From Lactuca virosa (taxonomy: Eukaryota; Streptophyta; Magnoliopsida; Asterales; Asteraceae), in the NCBI GenBank assembly GCA_928212115.1, contig CAKMRJ010005634.1, positions 252,698,066 through 252,762,065 on the forward strand: 64,000 nucleotides of DNA, in the 5' to 3' direction. The notes under the pieces were generated by a model. The model saw only the letters and a program-made list of their open reading frames with translations. It was not told the origin of the DNA and did not search any database. Both the position numbers and the translations under genes were made by a program. Position 1 is the stretch's first letter, and each line of letters starts with the position of its first letter. This document shows positions 31,756 to 43,140 of the stretch, one piece after another.

Positions 31756-32756
31756 CTAAACGAACAGATGAGGATATTTTAGTTTCATTTGATCCTCGTG
31801 CTCCCAAGTGAATTCAGGTCCTCGCTTGGCATTCCAACGAACCTTCACTACCGGGATACGACTTTGCTTCGTTTGCTTGACCTCTCGGTCCATGATCTCT
31901 ACAGGTTCTTCCACGTAGTTGAGGCTCTCGTTGATCTCGATCTCGTCGAGTGGGATTACAAGAGTCTCGTCGGACAGACACTTTTTCAAGTTCGAGACGT
32001 GGAAAGTAGAATGTACGTTACTGAGTTCGCGAGGCAGTTTGAGTTTGTAAGCTGCAGGGCCGATTCTGGCAAGAATCTCGAAAGGCCCTACGTACCTTGG
32101 ATTTAGCTTTCCATGCTTTCCGAAGCGTATCAAGCCCTTCCATGGTGAGACCTTCAATAGAACACGGTCGCCCACCTGGAATTCCAACGGTTTCCTTCGT
32201 TTGTCTGCGTAGCTTTTCTGTCGGTCTCTAGAGGCTTTCAATCGTTCACGAATCTGAACGATCTTCTCTGTCGTTTCCCGAATGATTTCCGGACCTGTGA
32301 GAGTGCTGTCAGGAACTCGTCCTTTAGCTAACTGAGTGTCACCCACCTCATCCCAGCACAGAGGGGATCTGCACTTACGGCCATAGAGGCCTTCAAATGG
32401 AGCAGCCTTTATGCTCGTGTGATAACTATTGTTGTAGGAGAACTCGACAAGGAGTAAGTGAGTATCCCATGCCTTCCCAAAGTCTATCACGCAGGCTCGC
32501 AACATATCTTCCAAGGTTTGAATAGTTCTCTCACTTTGTCCGTCGGTTTGTGGATGGTAGGCCGTACTCATGTCCAGCCTAGTTCCAAGGGAACTTTGTA
32601 GTGACTGCCAGAACCTCAAAGTGAATCTACTATCTCTATGAAAGATAATGGATATGGGAACACCATGCAGTCCTACGATCTCCCTGATGTATGTTCTTGT
32701 TAGCTTTTCCATCTTGTCAGACTCTTTTATAGGCAGGAAGTGTGCGGACTTAGTTA
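31756..32756 (-). pseudogene. Gyp-1 integrase core, C-terminal region and chromodomain
   Basis: Integrase inserts the cDNA into the genome, and the chromodomain is thought to steer chromoviruses to particular chromatin. Seen here: [11 protein letters not shown], then [14 protein letters not shown], where His (codon 32640-32638) stands in place of the second catalytic Asp of the usual SDRD motif. [17 protein letters not shown] retains the catalytic Glu. The [20 protein letters not shown] motif follows, then the C-terminal GPFEIL and [13 protein letters not shown] motifs, and a chromodomain-like end ([16 protein letters not shown], about 31850-31760). A one-base deletion near 32757 separates it from the upstream frame. 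The loss of Asp predicts an inactive enzyme. Confidence 0.9.
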
Positions 32757-34577
32757 ACCGTCTACGATCACCCAAATGGTGTCGAGACCACCAGTTGTCT
32801 TGGGCAACTTGGTTATGAAGTCCATTGTGATCCGCTCCCACTTCCATTCAGGTATCTCCGGTTGCTGTAGTAAACCTGATGGTTTCTGGTATTCGACCTT
32901 AACATTGGCGCAAGTAAGGCATTTACTCACGAAGGTAGCAATCTCTGCTTTCATGTTAGGCCACCAGTATAACTTTTTAAGATCCAGATACATCTTATCC
33001 GAACCTGGGTGGATGGAATATCGAGTGTTGTGAGCTTCGGTCATGACCAAGTATATGAAACCACCGTGCTTCGGTGTCCAGATCCAATCCATGAGATATA
33101 AGGCTCCACCACCCTTGACTACCATGTTCTTATCCATCCCTCTCAGGGATTCACCCGCCACATTTTCAGGTTTCAAAGCTTCGAGCTGAGCCTCCTTAAT
33201 TTGTGTGGACAAGTGTGAATAGATCGTCATAGTCAATGATTTGACTCTACGACCAGAGTATTCTTTCCGACTTAGGGCGTCAGCTACTATGTTGGCCTTG
33301 CCAGGATGATAACGAATTTCGCATTCGTAATCACTGAGTAGCTCGACCCACCGTCGTTGTCTCACATTGAGCTCCTTCTGGTCGAATATGTGTTGTAGGC
33401 TTTTGTGGTCTGTAAAGATAGTGCTTTTTGTACCATACAGGTAGTGTCTCCAGATCTTCAGAGCAAACACCACTGCTCCTAACTCAAGATCGTGTGTGGT
33501 GTAGTTGACCTCGTGTGTCTTCAGCTGCCTTGAGATATAGGCGATGACCTTACCTCGTTGCATCATAACACAACCGAGCCCTTGATTTGACGCAACGCAA
33601 TAAACCACGAAGTCTTCTGTTCCTTCAGGGAGGGACAGTATCGGTGCGGTGCATAAGGCTCGTTTTAGCGTTTGGAACGCTTTCTCTTGCTTCTCTTCCC
33701 AGTCAAAGGCCACGCCCTTCTGGGTCAATGTCGTAAGTGGTTTTGCAATCCTAGAGAAGTTCTGAATGAACCTGCGATAGTAGCCAGCGAGGCCTAGAAA
33801 TTGACGAATTTCTATAGGCGTCCTCGGTGCTGACCAGTTCTCAATGGCTTTGATTTTGGAAGGGTCCACATGTATTCCCTCTTCGCTAACCATGTGCCCT
33901 AGGAATTTGACTCTTCGGATCCAAAATTCTCATTTCGAGAACTTCACATAGAGCTTCTCTGATCGTAGTGTTTCCAAGACATGTCCAAGATGTTGACTAT
34001 GCTCCACCTTACTACCAGAGTAGACAAGTATGTCATCGATGAAGACGATGATGAACTAATCTAAGTAAGGACGGCACACCCTATTCATTAAATCCATGAA
34101 TATTGCGGGCGCATTGGTCAATCCGAACGGCATCACTACAAACTCGTAGTGTCCATAACGAGTTCGGAAAGCTGTCTTCGGAACATCCTCCCCGAGCACT
34201 CGTAATTGGTGATACCCGGATCTCAGGTCTATTTTTGAAAAGAAGTTCCCCCCTTGAAGTTGGTCAAACAAATCGTCAATGCGAGGCAGAGGGTAAAGAT
34301 TTTTGATGGTTAGCTTGTTAAGTTCTCTATAGTCGATGCACATACGGAACGATCCGTCTTTCTTCTTGAAGAACAAGACTGGTGCTGCCTAGGGTGAGAA
34401 GCTTGGCCTAATGAAGCCCTTGCTGAGCAATTCGTTAAGTTGACCGGATAGCTCCTGCATCTCGGCTGGTGCTAGACGATAGGGCAATTTGGCTATGGGG
34501 GTAGCCCCTGGAACTAAGTCGATTCTGAAATCGACTTAACGTTGTGGGGGTAATCCTGGGAGTTCTTCTGGAAAGAT
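32754..34577 (-). pseudogene. Gyp-1 reverse transcriptase, RNase H and integrase zinc domain
   Basis: RT copies genomic RNA to cDNA. Seen: [25 protein letters not shown], and FIDDILVYS with Asp-Asp at 34037-34032. Two in-frame stops break it: TAG at 34058-34056, after PYLD, and TGA at 33932-33930. A further stop lies in the linker at about 34540-34535. The RNase H motif VVYCDAS reads VVYCVAS (Val codon 33596-33594), so its first catalytic Asp is lost. The LADALSRK-type end of RNase H is present (VADALSRK). The integrase HHCC domain follows ([10 protein letters not shown] ... CLTCANVK), then the first catalytic Asp in MDFITKLP. Part of the protease-RT linker is deleted near 34600. Confidence 0.9.
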
Positions 34578-34578
34578 G

Positions 34579-35190
34579 TCAGGAAAATCGCGTACTCACA
34601 TCAACAACATGAGCAAGAAATGCGCGACACTCCTTTCGCAAGCATTTCTGGGCTTGAATGCTCGAGATGAGGCGAAGGTTGGTGCCTGGTTTGTCGCCGT
34701 AGATTACTAGGGTTTCACTAGACGGCAGATTAAGGCGAACAGCCTTTTTGTAACACATAATGTCGGCACGATGAGAGCTCAACCAATCCATGCCGATTAT
34801 GACGTCGAAACTTTTAATTGAGACCGGCATGAGGTCGATTGGAAATGAATGGCTATCGAGTGTTAGTGAACAACCTATGTATTCGCAACTAGTACTCTCT
34901 GTCTTTCCGTTAGCCATTTCTATAGTAAATGGTTCTTTAAGTGCATGCGATTTATTCTTAAGCAGGTGAGCAAATTTCTGGTTCACGAAACTCCTTTCCG
35001 CTCCACTATCAAACAGAATGCATGCATATGAGTTATCGAGAAGAAACGTACCAGTGACCACTGTGGGGTCGGCAACCGCTTCCTCATGCCCTATAGCCAA
35101 ATCTCTTTTCACTCCGCTGGCATTCCCTGCCTTCGGGCAGTTTCTCTTGTAGTGGCCCACCTCGCCACAACCGTAGCAAGCCTGGCCCAC
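34579..35190 (-). pseudogene. Gyp-1 second zinc knuckle and aspartic protease
   Basis: Frame 35190 to 34579. A CX2CX4HX4C knuckle (CYGCGEVGHYKRNC, 35178-35137) is followed by a retropepsin-like domain with the catalytic D-S-G at 35010-35002 (ILFDSGAERSFV) and the downstream hydrophobic DVIIGMDWL motif typical of gypsy proteases. The frame ends soon after, where sequence up to the RT linker is missing. It joins gag through a one-base shift at about 35212. Confidence 0.88.
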
Positions 35191-35211
35191 ACCAGCGATG
35201 GGGACTTGGGT

Positions 35212-36226
35212 AATTGGCTTTGCCGCAGAAACGGGCAGTGTGCCCCTTCATGTTGCAGTTTGAGCACTGCATTTCACGGCAGGGTCCATTGTGGTGGAAG
35301 CTGCACTTGTTGCACTTCGGCAAGTTTCCGGCGTATTGCTTTACCGGTGCAGCTGCGGCACGTGCTATCGCAGCGTGGACAGCTACCACCTGCTGCTTTT
35401 TGGCAGCTTTCTGCTTCTTCTTGTCATCCCAAAATTTTTGTTTGTTGTTGGCGGCTTTGGAGGGTTCTGAGATGGCTAGGGTTGTTGTTGCTGACGAGGT
35501 ACGGACCCCATGGTCGATGAGTCTTTGTGCTAATCGCTTAGCACTGTCGAAGGTAGTGGGGTTGGAAGCTAAAACGTTCCCCTGAAATGGAGGCACCAGC
35601 CCCCAAATATACCTCTCCACCTTCTTCGCTTCGGTGGGGACCATTGATGGACATAGTGCCACCAGATCGTTGAATCTGGCAGTGTAAGAAAGTATGTCGG
35701 AGCCCTTCATGGTTAGGCTCCAGAGCTCCTGCTCCAACTTCTGGACTTCGCCCCTCGGGCAGTACTCTTCGATCATAAGCTCTTTCAGAGCTTCCCAGCC
35801 CATAGCATTTGCCACCGTAAGAGACAGTGACTTTACATGGCTATTCCACCACGTCAGAGCTCGGTCTGCGAAAGTGCAAGCGGCAAATTTTACCTTGCTC
35901 CCCTCCGAAAAGGAGCAGATCTCGAAGATCGACTCCGTCTTCTCGAACCATTGTGAGAGGGCAATGACTCAGCCAGTTCCATTGAAGGACCTGGGTTTGC
36001 AGCTGGTGAAGTCTTTATATGAGCATCCTCTAGAGCGTACTGGAGTTTCAGCAACAATGGGAGGTACATTAATCCCGCTCCCGCTGGTACCGACGGTGTT
36101 GAATTGAGCTAGGGCCGCCATGACAGTCGCATTCACGGCAGCTTGAACAGCTGCTGGGTTGAATTGTGGAGGAGGAGGTGGAGTTTGATTACGAGCAGCG
36201 CGCCTCGTTACTCTGTGTGGAGGCAT
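35212..36226 (-). pseudogene. Gyp-1 gag
   Basis: ATG at 36226 (MPPHRVTRRAARNQ), then a proline/alanine-rich N-terminus. FNGTG is followed by an in-frame TGA at about 35968-35966, where Gly is usual. The retrotransposon gag domain then continues in the same frame (SQWFEKTESIFEI, AACTFADRALTWWN, WEALKELMIEEYCPR). A lysine-rich linker leads to a first zinc knuckle CSNCNMKGHTARFC (35266-35225). A frameshift just beyond separates it from the second knuckle. The protein would form the capsid and bind genomic RNA. Confidence 0.9.
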
Positions 36227-36612
36227 CTTGTAGCTATAAGATCACAAGGATGAAGATATTTATAAGAATTAAATAGAGAGTATGATGAGAGTGACTCATG
36301 GACTAACTCTTCATAGCCCAACAACACAGCTGAAAGTATGATTGAATAGAACTTGAGTAATAGAAAGATGAAAGCGTTTGGATAATAATTTTCACAAGAT
36401 TAATATCTGTCAATAATACTGGTATTACAGATGCAATTAGTTCGGGAAAAACGACCTAAAAGTAGGTCTTACATCAAACCAAGATGAGAAAATTTTGACA
36501 GAATAGAGACCTATCAACCGAAAGTTCAAGGTCTTAATCATAGACAGGAAAGCTAAAACTAGAGCTTTTACATAGTCCTAATTTATATCCAAAAGAGAAA
36601 ATTGAGTAGCTT

Positions 36613-37242
36613 CTATCTGCGACGAGAACCACTAGAGTGAGTTCTTGATTCTGACAGACGGCGCTCCATGTCCCTCATGCGTCTTTCAGACATAGTCTGA
36701 CGAGCTCGAAGTTCCCTGACTTCGGCTTGGGTTTCAGTAAGTTCTCTTTATAGAGTCGCATTCTGACTCTGAGTTCTCGCCTGGGCACACTCCAGATGAC
36801 GAATGCATACGGTATTGACTCCCGCATTAGCATCAACCTCCATGATTCGGTTGATAGCCGCTCTACCCTGCTCATCGGTACGAGCAACCCTACGGACTAG
36901 AATAGGCAAGATTCTGTCTGCTGAGCCTCCCTCGCTCAAGTCATAGAATCTTCGATCTCTGTTGTAAGGTAAAGACTGACCCTGTTCGTGGCTCCATCTG
37001 TTCAAGTTTGTTGCCCACAGAGGTGTGGGACCTTGAAATGCTGGACGAGGGTTAGGATTTGGGATTTGAGCCACTGGGGGTAGGTTGTTGACTTCGGGTT
37101 CGGGGTCAGAACTATCTGAAAAGCCTTCTGCGAGGTGATCATCCAAAGGGATTGGATGATCCTCTTATGGCGCTGCTTCGAGCCATCCAGCATTGCCTTA
37201 GTTTGGGAAGTACGGGTCTCCGGGGAGATGGAATCCAGCCAT
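36613..37242 (-). pseudogene. ORF upstream of gag in Gyp-1 leader
   Basis: One reading frame of 209 codons runs from ATG 37242 (MAGFHLPGDPYFPN) to TAG 36615-36613, interrupted by only three stops at 37200-37198, 37167-37165 and 36750-36748, with no frameshift. The product would be acidic near residues 30-50, proline-rich near 50-65, and strongly charged and probably helical from about residue 100 on (for example RELTETQAEVRELRARQ), ending in an Arg/Ser tail. I recognise no enzyme domain. The preserved frame implies that it was translated until recently. Plant Gypsy elements are known to carry extra ORFs, but the function of this one is unknown. Confidence 0.7.
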
Positions 37243-37943
37243 GTTATCTAACCAAGAAGAGGGGTAAAAGAAATAATTAATAGACGTACTAATTAAGATA
37301 ATTATAAGGTGATCTTTATCAGTTACTCCAACCTTTGTGTAGTGCATACCAGTCATATGTAACCAAGACAGGATAGACCTTCGAATAAGTGACCCTAACT
37401 CTAAGCCCACAACCAAACAAGGAACAGGAAGTAAAGCAAAGGTCACAGATTCTAAGTCTATAACACCCTAGTCACATGTAACCTTAGCGTATCCACTCTG
37501 CAACTATTGACATACTAATAAAGACCTTTTTAGTTTGCACATAAGGAATTTATAGTAACACAAAATACTCCTATAGTATTTTAAGTTTATGTTTTGTTCT
37601 AATGTTTTTGTTGTAGTAGTGTTTTGGTAAGTTTTTAGACTTGCTGCAACATCACAAACAATCCTGGACACATGCTAATCACTTCTCGGAAACATATAGT
37701 TGATCAGGCTATATCACTCCCAAATCTGATTATATGCCCCCAAGACTACTCGTGTTGTCCAACAATCGAAATATTTCTGTTCTGTCCTAGTGACACTGAT
37801 TTTAGTATGAATGCATGTATGTATACTTAGGTTAAATATTTTATTATTTAAAAGTATAAACTCCTGGTCAGAGTATTTTAATCCCGATGTGTTTATATTG
37901 TATATCTTTTATGGGTTGATATACTCAATTCACTATAAACAAT
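37243..37943 (-). other. Gyp-1 untranslated leader
   Basis: About 700 bases between primer site and upstream ORF. The frames present look spurious and I see no further signal. Confidence 0.6.
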
Positions 37944-37956
37944 GCTCTGATACCAA
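37944..37956 (-). other. Primer-binding site of Gyp-1
   Basis: Minus strand TTGGTATCAGAGC, two bases after the LTR end GGTGTGACA. Confidence 0.9.
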
Positions 37957-37958
37957 TC

Positions 37959-40641
37959 TGTCACACCCCAAAACCGGAACGGCGGAAACGTTTTGGGGCG
38001 GAGGACGTCATGTACAGTATCACAACAATGCATAATAGTAAACAAGCATCAACATCATCCATTGCATTAATAGTAAAATTTTAGTACAAGTGTTCTGTGT
38101 ATAGTTTTGAAGACACCAAAATGAATAAACAAAATAAAGACGAGTCCGGAAGCTGCTCCGTCTTCTCAAAACCTGCCATCGGTACCTGTCTACTAATGAC
38201 CTGAGGATACAAGTTATTTTGAAAGAGTTTATCAGCATTAAAGCTGGTGAGTTCATAAGTACCTTAGTGTCGTTTGTTTGTATAAGTTTGAAGCAATGTT
38301 TCTAACAGTGTAATGTAAAAGTTTGTAAGTGTTTGTAAATGTTTGAACTTCCTAGAAAATCCTATATTTTCTACTAAAATGCAGTCTTCTACCAAGACCC
38401 GACTGTTTTGTATGTTTGTTCTTTGTAAAAGAGTATATTTTCCCAAATATGACTATCATTATCAAAATAAGGTTTACATTGTCATTTATGTAAGAAGATT
38501 ACACAGTGAATGTAATAGGAAAATAATGTAGTACTGTAGTATTGTACATAGTGACTACTGTTGTACTAATTACCTTTAATCAATTGTTAATTTAAGGTAA
38601 AATGTGATGAGTTGTAACCATACTAATTGACTAATGGAAACACGACGCTGGAATACGTCGAACAGTAATGACATTCGTCACCCGTAGACATGCAGGTCCC
38701 ACTGTAGCTAGCAGCAAGGTGTGGGATGGTCAATCCCGTATAGATCTATACACAAATTCACGCTCTCCCTCCAGGAGACTCTGGTTACAAAACGAGTCGC
38801 AACAGTGATACCATGCCCCGAAGTAGTATCTCACATTAATGTTATAGTACTCTTATATATAGTATGCTCTGTATGTATAGTGTGTAGTATGTTCTCTTCG
38901 TTTCTCATTATAATATGTTCTCTTAGTTTCTCATCATAGTATGTTCGCTTAGTTTCTCATCATAGTAAGTTCTCTTAGTTTCTCATCATAGTAAGTCTGT
39001 ATTGACTCATGAATGACCTGACGCATGTATGTTTCATTGTACTAGAAATAGTGAGTAGTATACCTCTAAACTATACCTATTATAGTTTACTAGTAATCTT
39101 GTTTGAATGACTTAGTAAGTTTACACACCTTTGCTACCCAAAGGTGTTGGAACTGAGGTAAAAGCTTTTATATCTAGACATATATACATAATATATAAAT
39201 AAGGATCAAACGACACTCGGACAAACAACAGGGGTACTCTAAGTCCACAACCAAACAAGGAACAGGAAATAAAGTGAGTTATCAGTCCTAAGTCCTTCCA
39301 ACCTTATTTATATAATTATATATGTATAGACATGGTTTTTAACAATGTATAAGTTGTAAAAGGGTTTAATAAGGTTCTAACATAAAAGAGTTTGATAAAG
39401 ATGTTTTGAAATAGATGTTTGATAACACAGTTTGAAAGTATAAGAAATCTATCTGTTTGTTCTAGTTATTAATCACATGTGATTGATATAATAACTACAA
39501 TAGTTTAACTTGTATCCCCCCCCCCCGCCCCATAAAAGCATTTAAAATCATTTAAAAGGTAGATTAAGGGGTATGAACTCACCTGCAGTGAGTGTTTTGG
39601 ATGAAAGTGTGGTACAGGATGCTAGGTGTCAAGTGAAGACTTGAGCACACACACGGATCCTATTTAGCATATAATGACACATATATGTATAAGATTAGTG
39701 TTTATAACAACAACTAATCATGCAATGGAACAACCTTAGGGACTAGGAAACACTTGTCATGAAGTGTTAATCCACTTAGGGTTGGAGGGCCTCTCATTGG
39801 AGTTTACGGCCCAAATGGTAAGACTCCCATGAGTTCACGGCCCATGGGTTTACGGCCCCATGAGTTTACGGCCGTAAACTCATGGTATTTTGTACCAAAG
39901 TGTGTGTTAAGGTCTAACAAACTACCAGGAAGTGGTCTAGACTAAAGACCAAGCCTTAGGAAGGACTTATGGTTCAAATGCACCACTTATTAGGGTTTAC
40001 GGCCAAGGGAGATGCTCTTGTCCGTAAAAATCTTTTGTTCTTGAATTCTTGATGTTTTCAAGGTGTTAATCAAGTGTTCCTAGTATGTAACAAGCTAAGG
40101 GGAGTGTACTTACTTAATAGAAGCTTGAAAGGGTGTTTAAGGTCCAAAAACACTAGAGTGTTCTTGGTGTTCTTGGAGATCTTGAAGATCTAATCCAAAA
40201 GATGATGTTAATGGATGGAATCAAAGGGGTTATGCTAGATAAGAAGATGAAGTAACTAATCAAGGGATAAATCACTTACATTTTTGGAAGAAAAGTGAAG
40301 ATCCTTGATGATAGTTGAGAGCAAAATCCGAGTTCTTAGCTTGGAAGTGGTAAAAGTGATGGAAAAATGGCCAAGTATCACATATATAGCCAAGAGTTTA
40401 CGGCCACCATGAGTTTACGGCCGTAAACACATGTACCTTGGCCGTAAACTCCTCATGAAAGGGGTTTATGGCTTGTTTGTTGGCTTTGAACTTCAATAGA
40501 CACTTCCTTTCACTCATTCCTTTGGTGTATTAGGCTCAGAATGCTCAAACAGACTCTAGATAGTGCTAAAAGATAGCAGGAACAAATCTGACTTTGATTG
40601 AGTTTAAGTGTTGTACAAGATAGAAATTTCGGGTTGTCACA
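37959..40641 (-). mobile_element. Gyp-1 5' LTR, 2683 bp
   Basis: Minus strand starts TGTGACAACCCG and ends GGTGTGACA. A TATA-like CTATATATG lies near 40393-40382. Blocks at its 3' end and the segment near 38690-38800 (GTATAGATCTATACAC, CTCCAGGAGAC) resemble the solo LTR at 1730-4589, so the two families are related. It carries a TTTACGGCC palindrome array and a C-run (39517-39530) next to a broken CCCGCCCC. Confidence 0.9.
39804..40456. repeat. TTTACGGCC palindrome array in Gyp-1 LTR
   Basis: At least eight TTTACGGCC/GGCCGTAAA words. One lies in a perfect 26-bp palindrome (39859-39884) with core GTTTACGGCCGTAAAC, and the same core recurs near 40412-40427. The SIRE LTR, from the other LTR superfamily, carries the same core. 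Confidence 0.85.
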
Positions 40642-41198
40642 ACATTTTTTCTGAAGACGACGTCATTCCAGTTTCTGATCACGAAGATGATGATGCTACT
40701 CCTGCTGCTATGGTAGCTGAAGAACATGATCTATACTCTGTGAATGTCGAGAGTGATTTCAACAAGGGAACCTCAGAGGATGCAACAGAGAATGATGAAA
40801 ATGATTCATTTGAAGACTTAGATCTTTCGGGCTATGACAACGATGATATTCCTTTGAATCACGGAGTACATGCAAACCTTTTTTCAAATGAGGATCTTGA
40901 CTCTTTCTTTGACACTATCCATGATGTTGCTCATACAGCAACGGAGATAAGGGAGTCAGAAGACGTTTTTGAAGCTACACCTCCATCTCCAACTCAACTG
41001 GCTGAAACCTCAACTCCTATGGAGACATCTTCGGAGATTCCTCCCTCTGATAATGTCATTCCTACCATTGGGCCAGTTGTAAGTGAACCTCTGACTACTC
41101 AGACTTCCTCGCCTTCATTAAAGAGGAGAAGACTTGATACTAGACCGGGTGTTTTTGTGCTTGGACTATCTCAGTGCCTGTCAACTCCACCAATTATT
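40642..41198 (+). pseudogene. SIRE-like extra ORF, upstream part (copy 3)
   Basis: An open frame of about 185 codons between the Gyp-1 LTR and Cop-A2. It is very acidic (runs such as DHEDDD, ENDENDSFEDLDLSGYDNDD), then Ser/Thr/Pro-rich, with a short basic KRRRLD motif near its end that could be a nuclear-localisation signal. The frame continues without a shift on the far side of Cop-A2 at 47883 once one TTATT duplication is discounted, so both parts belong to one gene. The true start lies beyond the Gyp-1 insertion. The apparent ATG at 40608 is inside the Gyp-1 LTR and is not the real start. Confidence 0.8.
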
Positions 41199-41870
41199 TG
41201 TTGGATATAGTGTCTAAGTCCATAACTATATTTCGTATGTACTTGACCCGACCCGGCATGGTCCATTTGGGTTGCACTTCACCCGAACAATTTACGGATA
41301 ATCTTTTGAGAATAGTATAAGTTATGATTTATTAATATATTATAGGTTCTAATATATTAATATAAAATCATATTATTTAATTAGTGTTGATCTATAATTA
41401 ATTTAGAATTAATTTAGAGATCAAAAGTATGACTAATTAAATATGGGCTCTTGTATTTATATAGTGTGGGCTAATGCTTATTTGGAATGGGCTAGGCTTG
41501 CATGGAAAGTCCATGGATACTCCATGGAGCTTTAACCCATGGATCTCATGGTAATGAAAAGACATGGGTATTAGGGTTTATATGGATGTAACCCTAATCC
41601 ACCACACTATATAAAGGGCCGATTTCAAGAAAGGTTGTGACTATTCTCTCAACTATCCAAGTTTGTGGTGTTTTGTGACTTCCATTTGAGGCATCCACAC
41701 TATTGGTGCTAGGCTCTCAAACTCCAAGCAATCAACTACAACTATAAGGTAAGTAATTCTACTAGCTTTATTTGATTCAAGTACCCCATGCCATGCTAGT
41801 TAGGATAAGAACCTTGGAAAAATAATTATTTGCATGTATCTTAGTCAAACATAGATCCAAGGTTTCTAGG
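41199..41870 (+). mobile_element. Cop-A2 5' LTR, truncated
   Basis: Starts TGTTGGATATAG, has a TATA box (CTATATAAAGG, about 41607-41617) and keeps the donor AAG|GTAAGT (intron from 41749), then ends at the deletion breakpoint TCTAGGG. Confidence 0.9.
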
Positions 41871-42240
41871 GGTAATACATTAAGGGTACCAAGTAATTTG
41901 CATGGTTACTTCACACCTTGTTTTGTGATCCTCGGCATCCCAGTCACAAAACTTGAAGGGCACACTCGAGATTGAAACATGCCTCTGAAGAAAGTTTAAT
42001 GAATCTCAAAGAATCTAGGAGTTTCTAAACCAATTAAAACCTAATTAAATATTTCGTTTTTCATGGTGGAAATTGGTGAATCGTCATTCACCTACCTTCA
42101 AATATCTTATAGCTTAGATTACGGCATCCCTCTTCTAAGTTATAAAATATTGTGTTGGGTCCTAGCCTTAATATTACATTTGGGTGTTTTGTTAAGGACT
42201 ATCTCTATATCTAATCTAATCTATTCCCTCTTCTTTTCAG
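41749..42240 (+). other. Predicted leader intron of Cop-A2, shortened by deletion
   Basis: Donor GTAAGTAATT at 41749 and acceptor TTTTCAG ending at 42240, directly before the gag ATG (42241), with the branch-like CTAATCTAAT retained. The primer site and hairpins are gone, so an mRNA might still form but the RNA could not be primed normally. Confidence 0.5.
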
Positions 42241-43140
42241 ATGTCTTCCAATAACAATGCTTCTGGCTCAAACCCTACTAGCTCCTTCTCTCTCATGAAT
42301 CTTTGTGGGAGAGTCATCTTTGATGGGTCCAACTTTACAGATTGGATCAGAAACATCAGGATGGTCACTCGGTATGAGAACAAAGAATATGTTCTCGACA
42401 AGGAGCTGAAGGTACCCGAGCCAACTGCTACTCCTGAAGAGCTTGCTGAATATGAGGTACATGAAAGAGATGCTACAAAAGTGGCATGCATCATGATGGC
42501 CACCATGACAGCCGATCCTATGAGGACTATTATCCTTTTGAGATGCACCAGGACTTGATGGACCACTACCATCAAAGTGCTCGTCAAGAGCGATATGAAA
42601 TAATCTCCTCCATGATAACAACCTGAATGAAGGATGGTGAACCCATCACGGGCCACATGCAGAAAATGCAAAGATATGTGGACCGTTTACTGAAGCTGAA
42701 TGTGAACTTCCCTGAGGAGTTAGCAATAGACATCATTTTGTACTCCTTGCCATCGTGTTATGATCAATTCCACATGACATATCACATGAACAAGGAAGAA
42801 GTCACCCTCAGCAAACTTCAAGGACTCTTGAAGACCACCGAAAGTGGTCTAAAGGGTAAGTCGGTTGTTACTACTCCTACTCCTACTCCAACTGCGGCCA
42901 ATGTCTTGGCAATCGGGCATGGCAAAGGGGAAGAATAGAAAGAACCCTTCTAAGGGTGCCAAGGGTAAGACCCTTGAAGGCTCCTCTTCAAGCAAAACCA
43001 AGAAAGGTTTTGTCACTCCTTCTGCTAACCCTAATGAGGCTGAATGCTTCTATTGCCATGAAAAGTCGCACTGGAAGCGAAACTGCCCAAAGTACCAGCA
43101 AGATTTGAAGGATGGGAAAGTAAAACCCAACCATGCAGGT
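42241..43140 (+). pseudogene. Cop-A2 gag
   Basis: ATG at 42241 and the same content as Cop-A1 gag. The VIFDGSNFTDWIRNI region is in frame here, where Cop-A1 lacks a base. The frame is lost near 42513, where a few codons are missing, and a TGA at 42624-42626 replaces an Arg codon. Another shift lies in the G/A-rich stretch near 42930. The zinc knuckle CFYCHEKSHWKRNC is at 43045-43086. Lesions differ partly from Cop-A1, so some arose after duplication or are sequencing errors. Confidence 0.88.

Larger units (their letters stand above)
31657..40641 (-). mobile_element. Gyp-1, chromodomain Ty3/Gypsy element (Tekay/Del-like)
   Basis: Minus strand order: 5' LTR (40641-37959), primer site, upstream ORF (37242-36613), gag (36226 to about 35212), protease, RT, RNase H, integrase with C-terminal chromodomain (to 31756), purine tract TAACGGGGGGATGA (31690-31703), and 33 bases of 3' LTR before the Gyp-2 insertion. 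Integrase after RNase H identifies Ty3/Gypsy, and the chromodomain and LTR style suggest Tekay/Del. Stops, frameshifts and active-site changes make it defective. It inserted into the SIRE extra ORF at 40641/40642. Confidence 0.93.

Noticed and set aside
35214..35585. Plus-strand ORFs of 123-144 aa at 35086-35585
   Set aside because: They are antisense shadows of the Gyp-1 gag zinc-knuckle region.
39517..39530. G-quadruplex at the C-run in the Gyp-1 LTR
   Set aside because: It is a single run of C with one interruption, without four separated G-tracts on the other strand. A sequencing homopolymer issue is as likely.
40608..40641. ATG at 40608 as the true start of the SIRE extra ORF
   Set aside because: These bases belong to the Gyp-1 LTR, whose boundary is at 40641. 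The real start is lost beyond that insertion.
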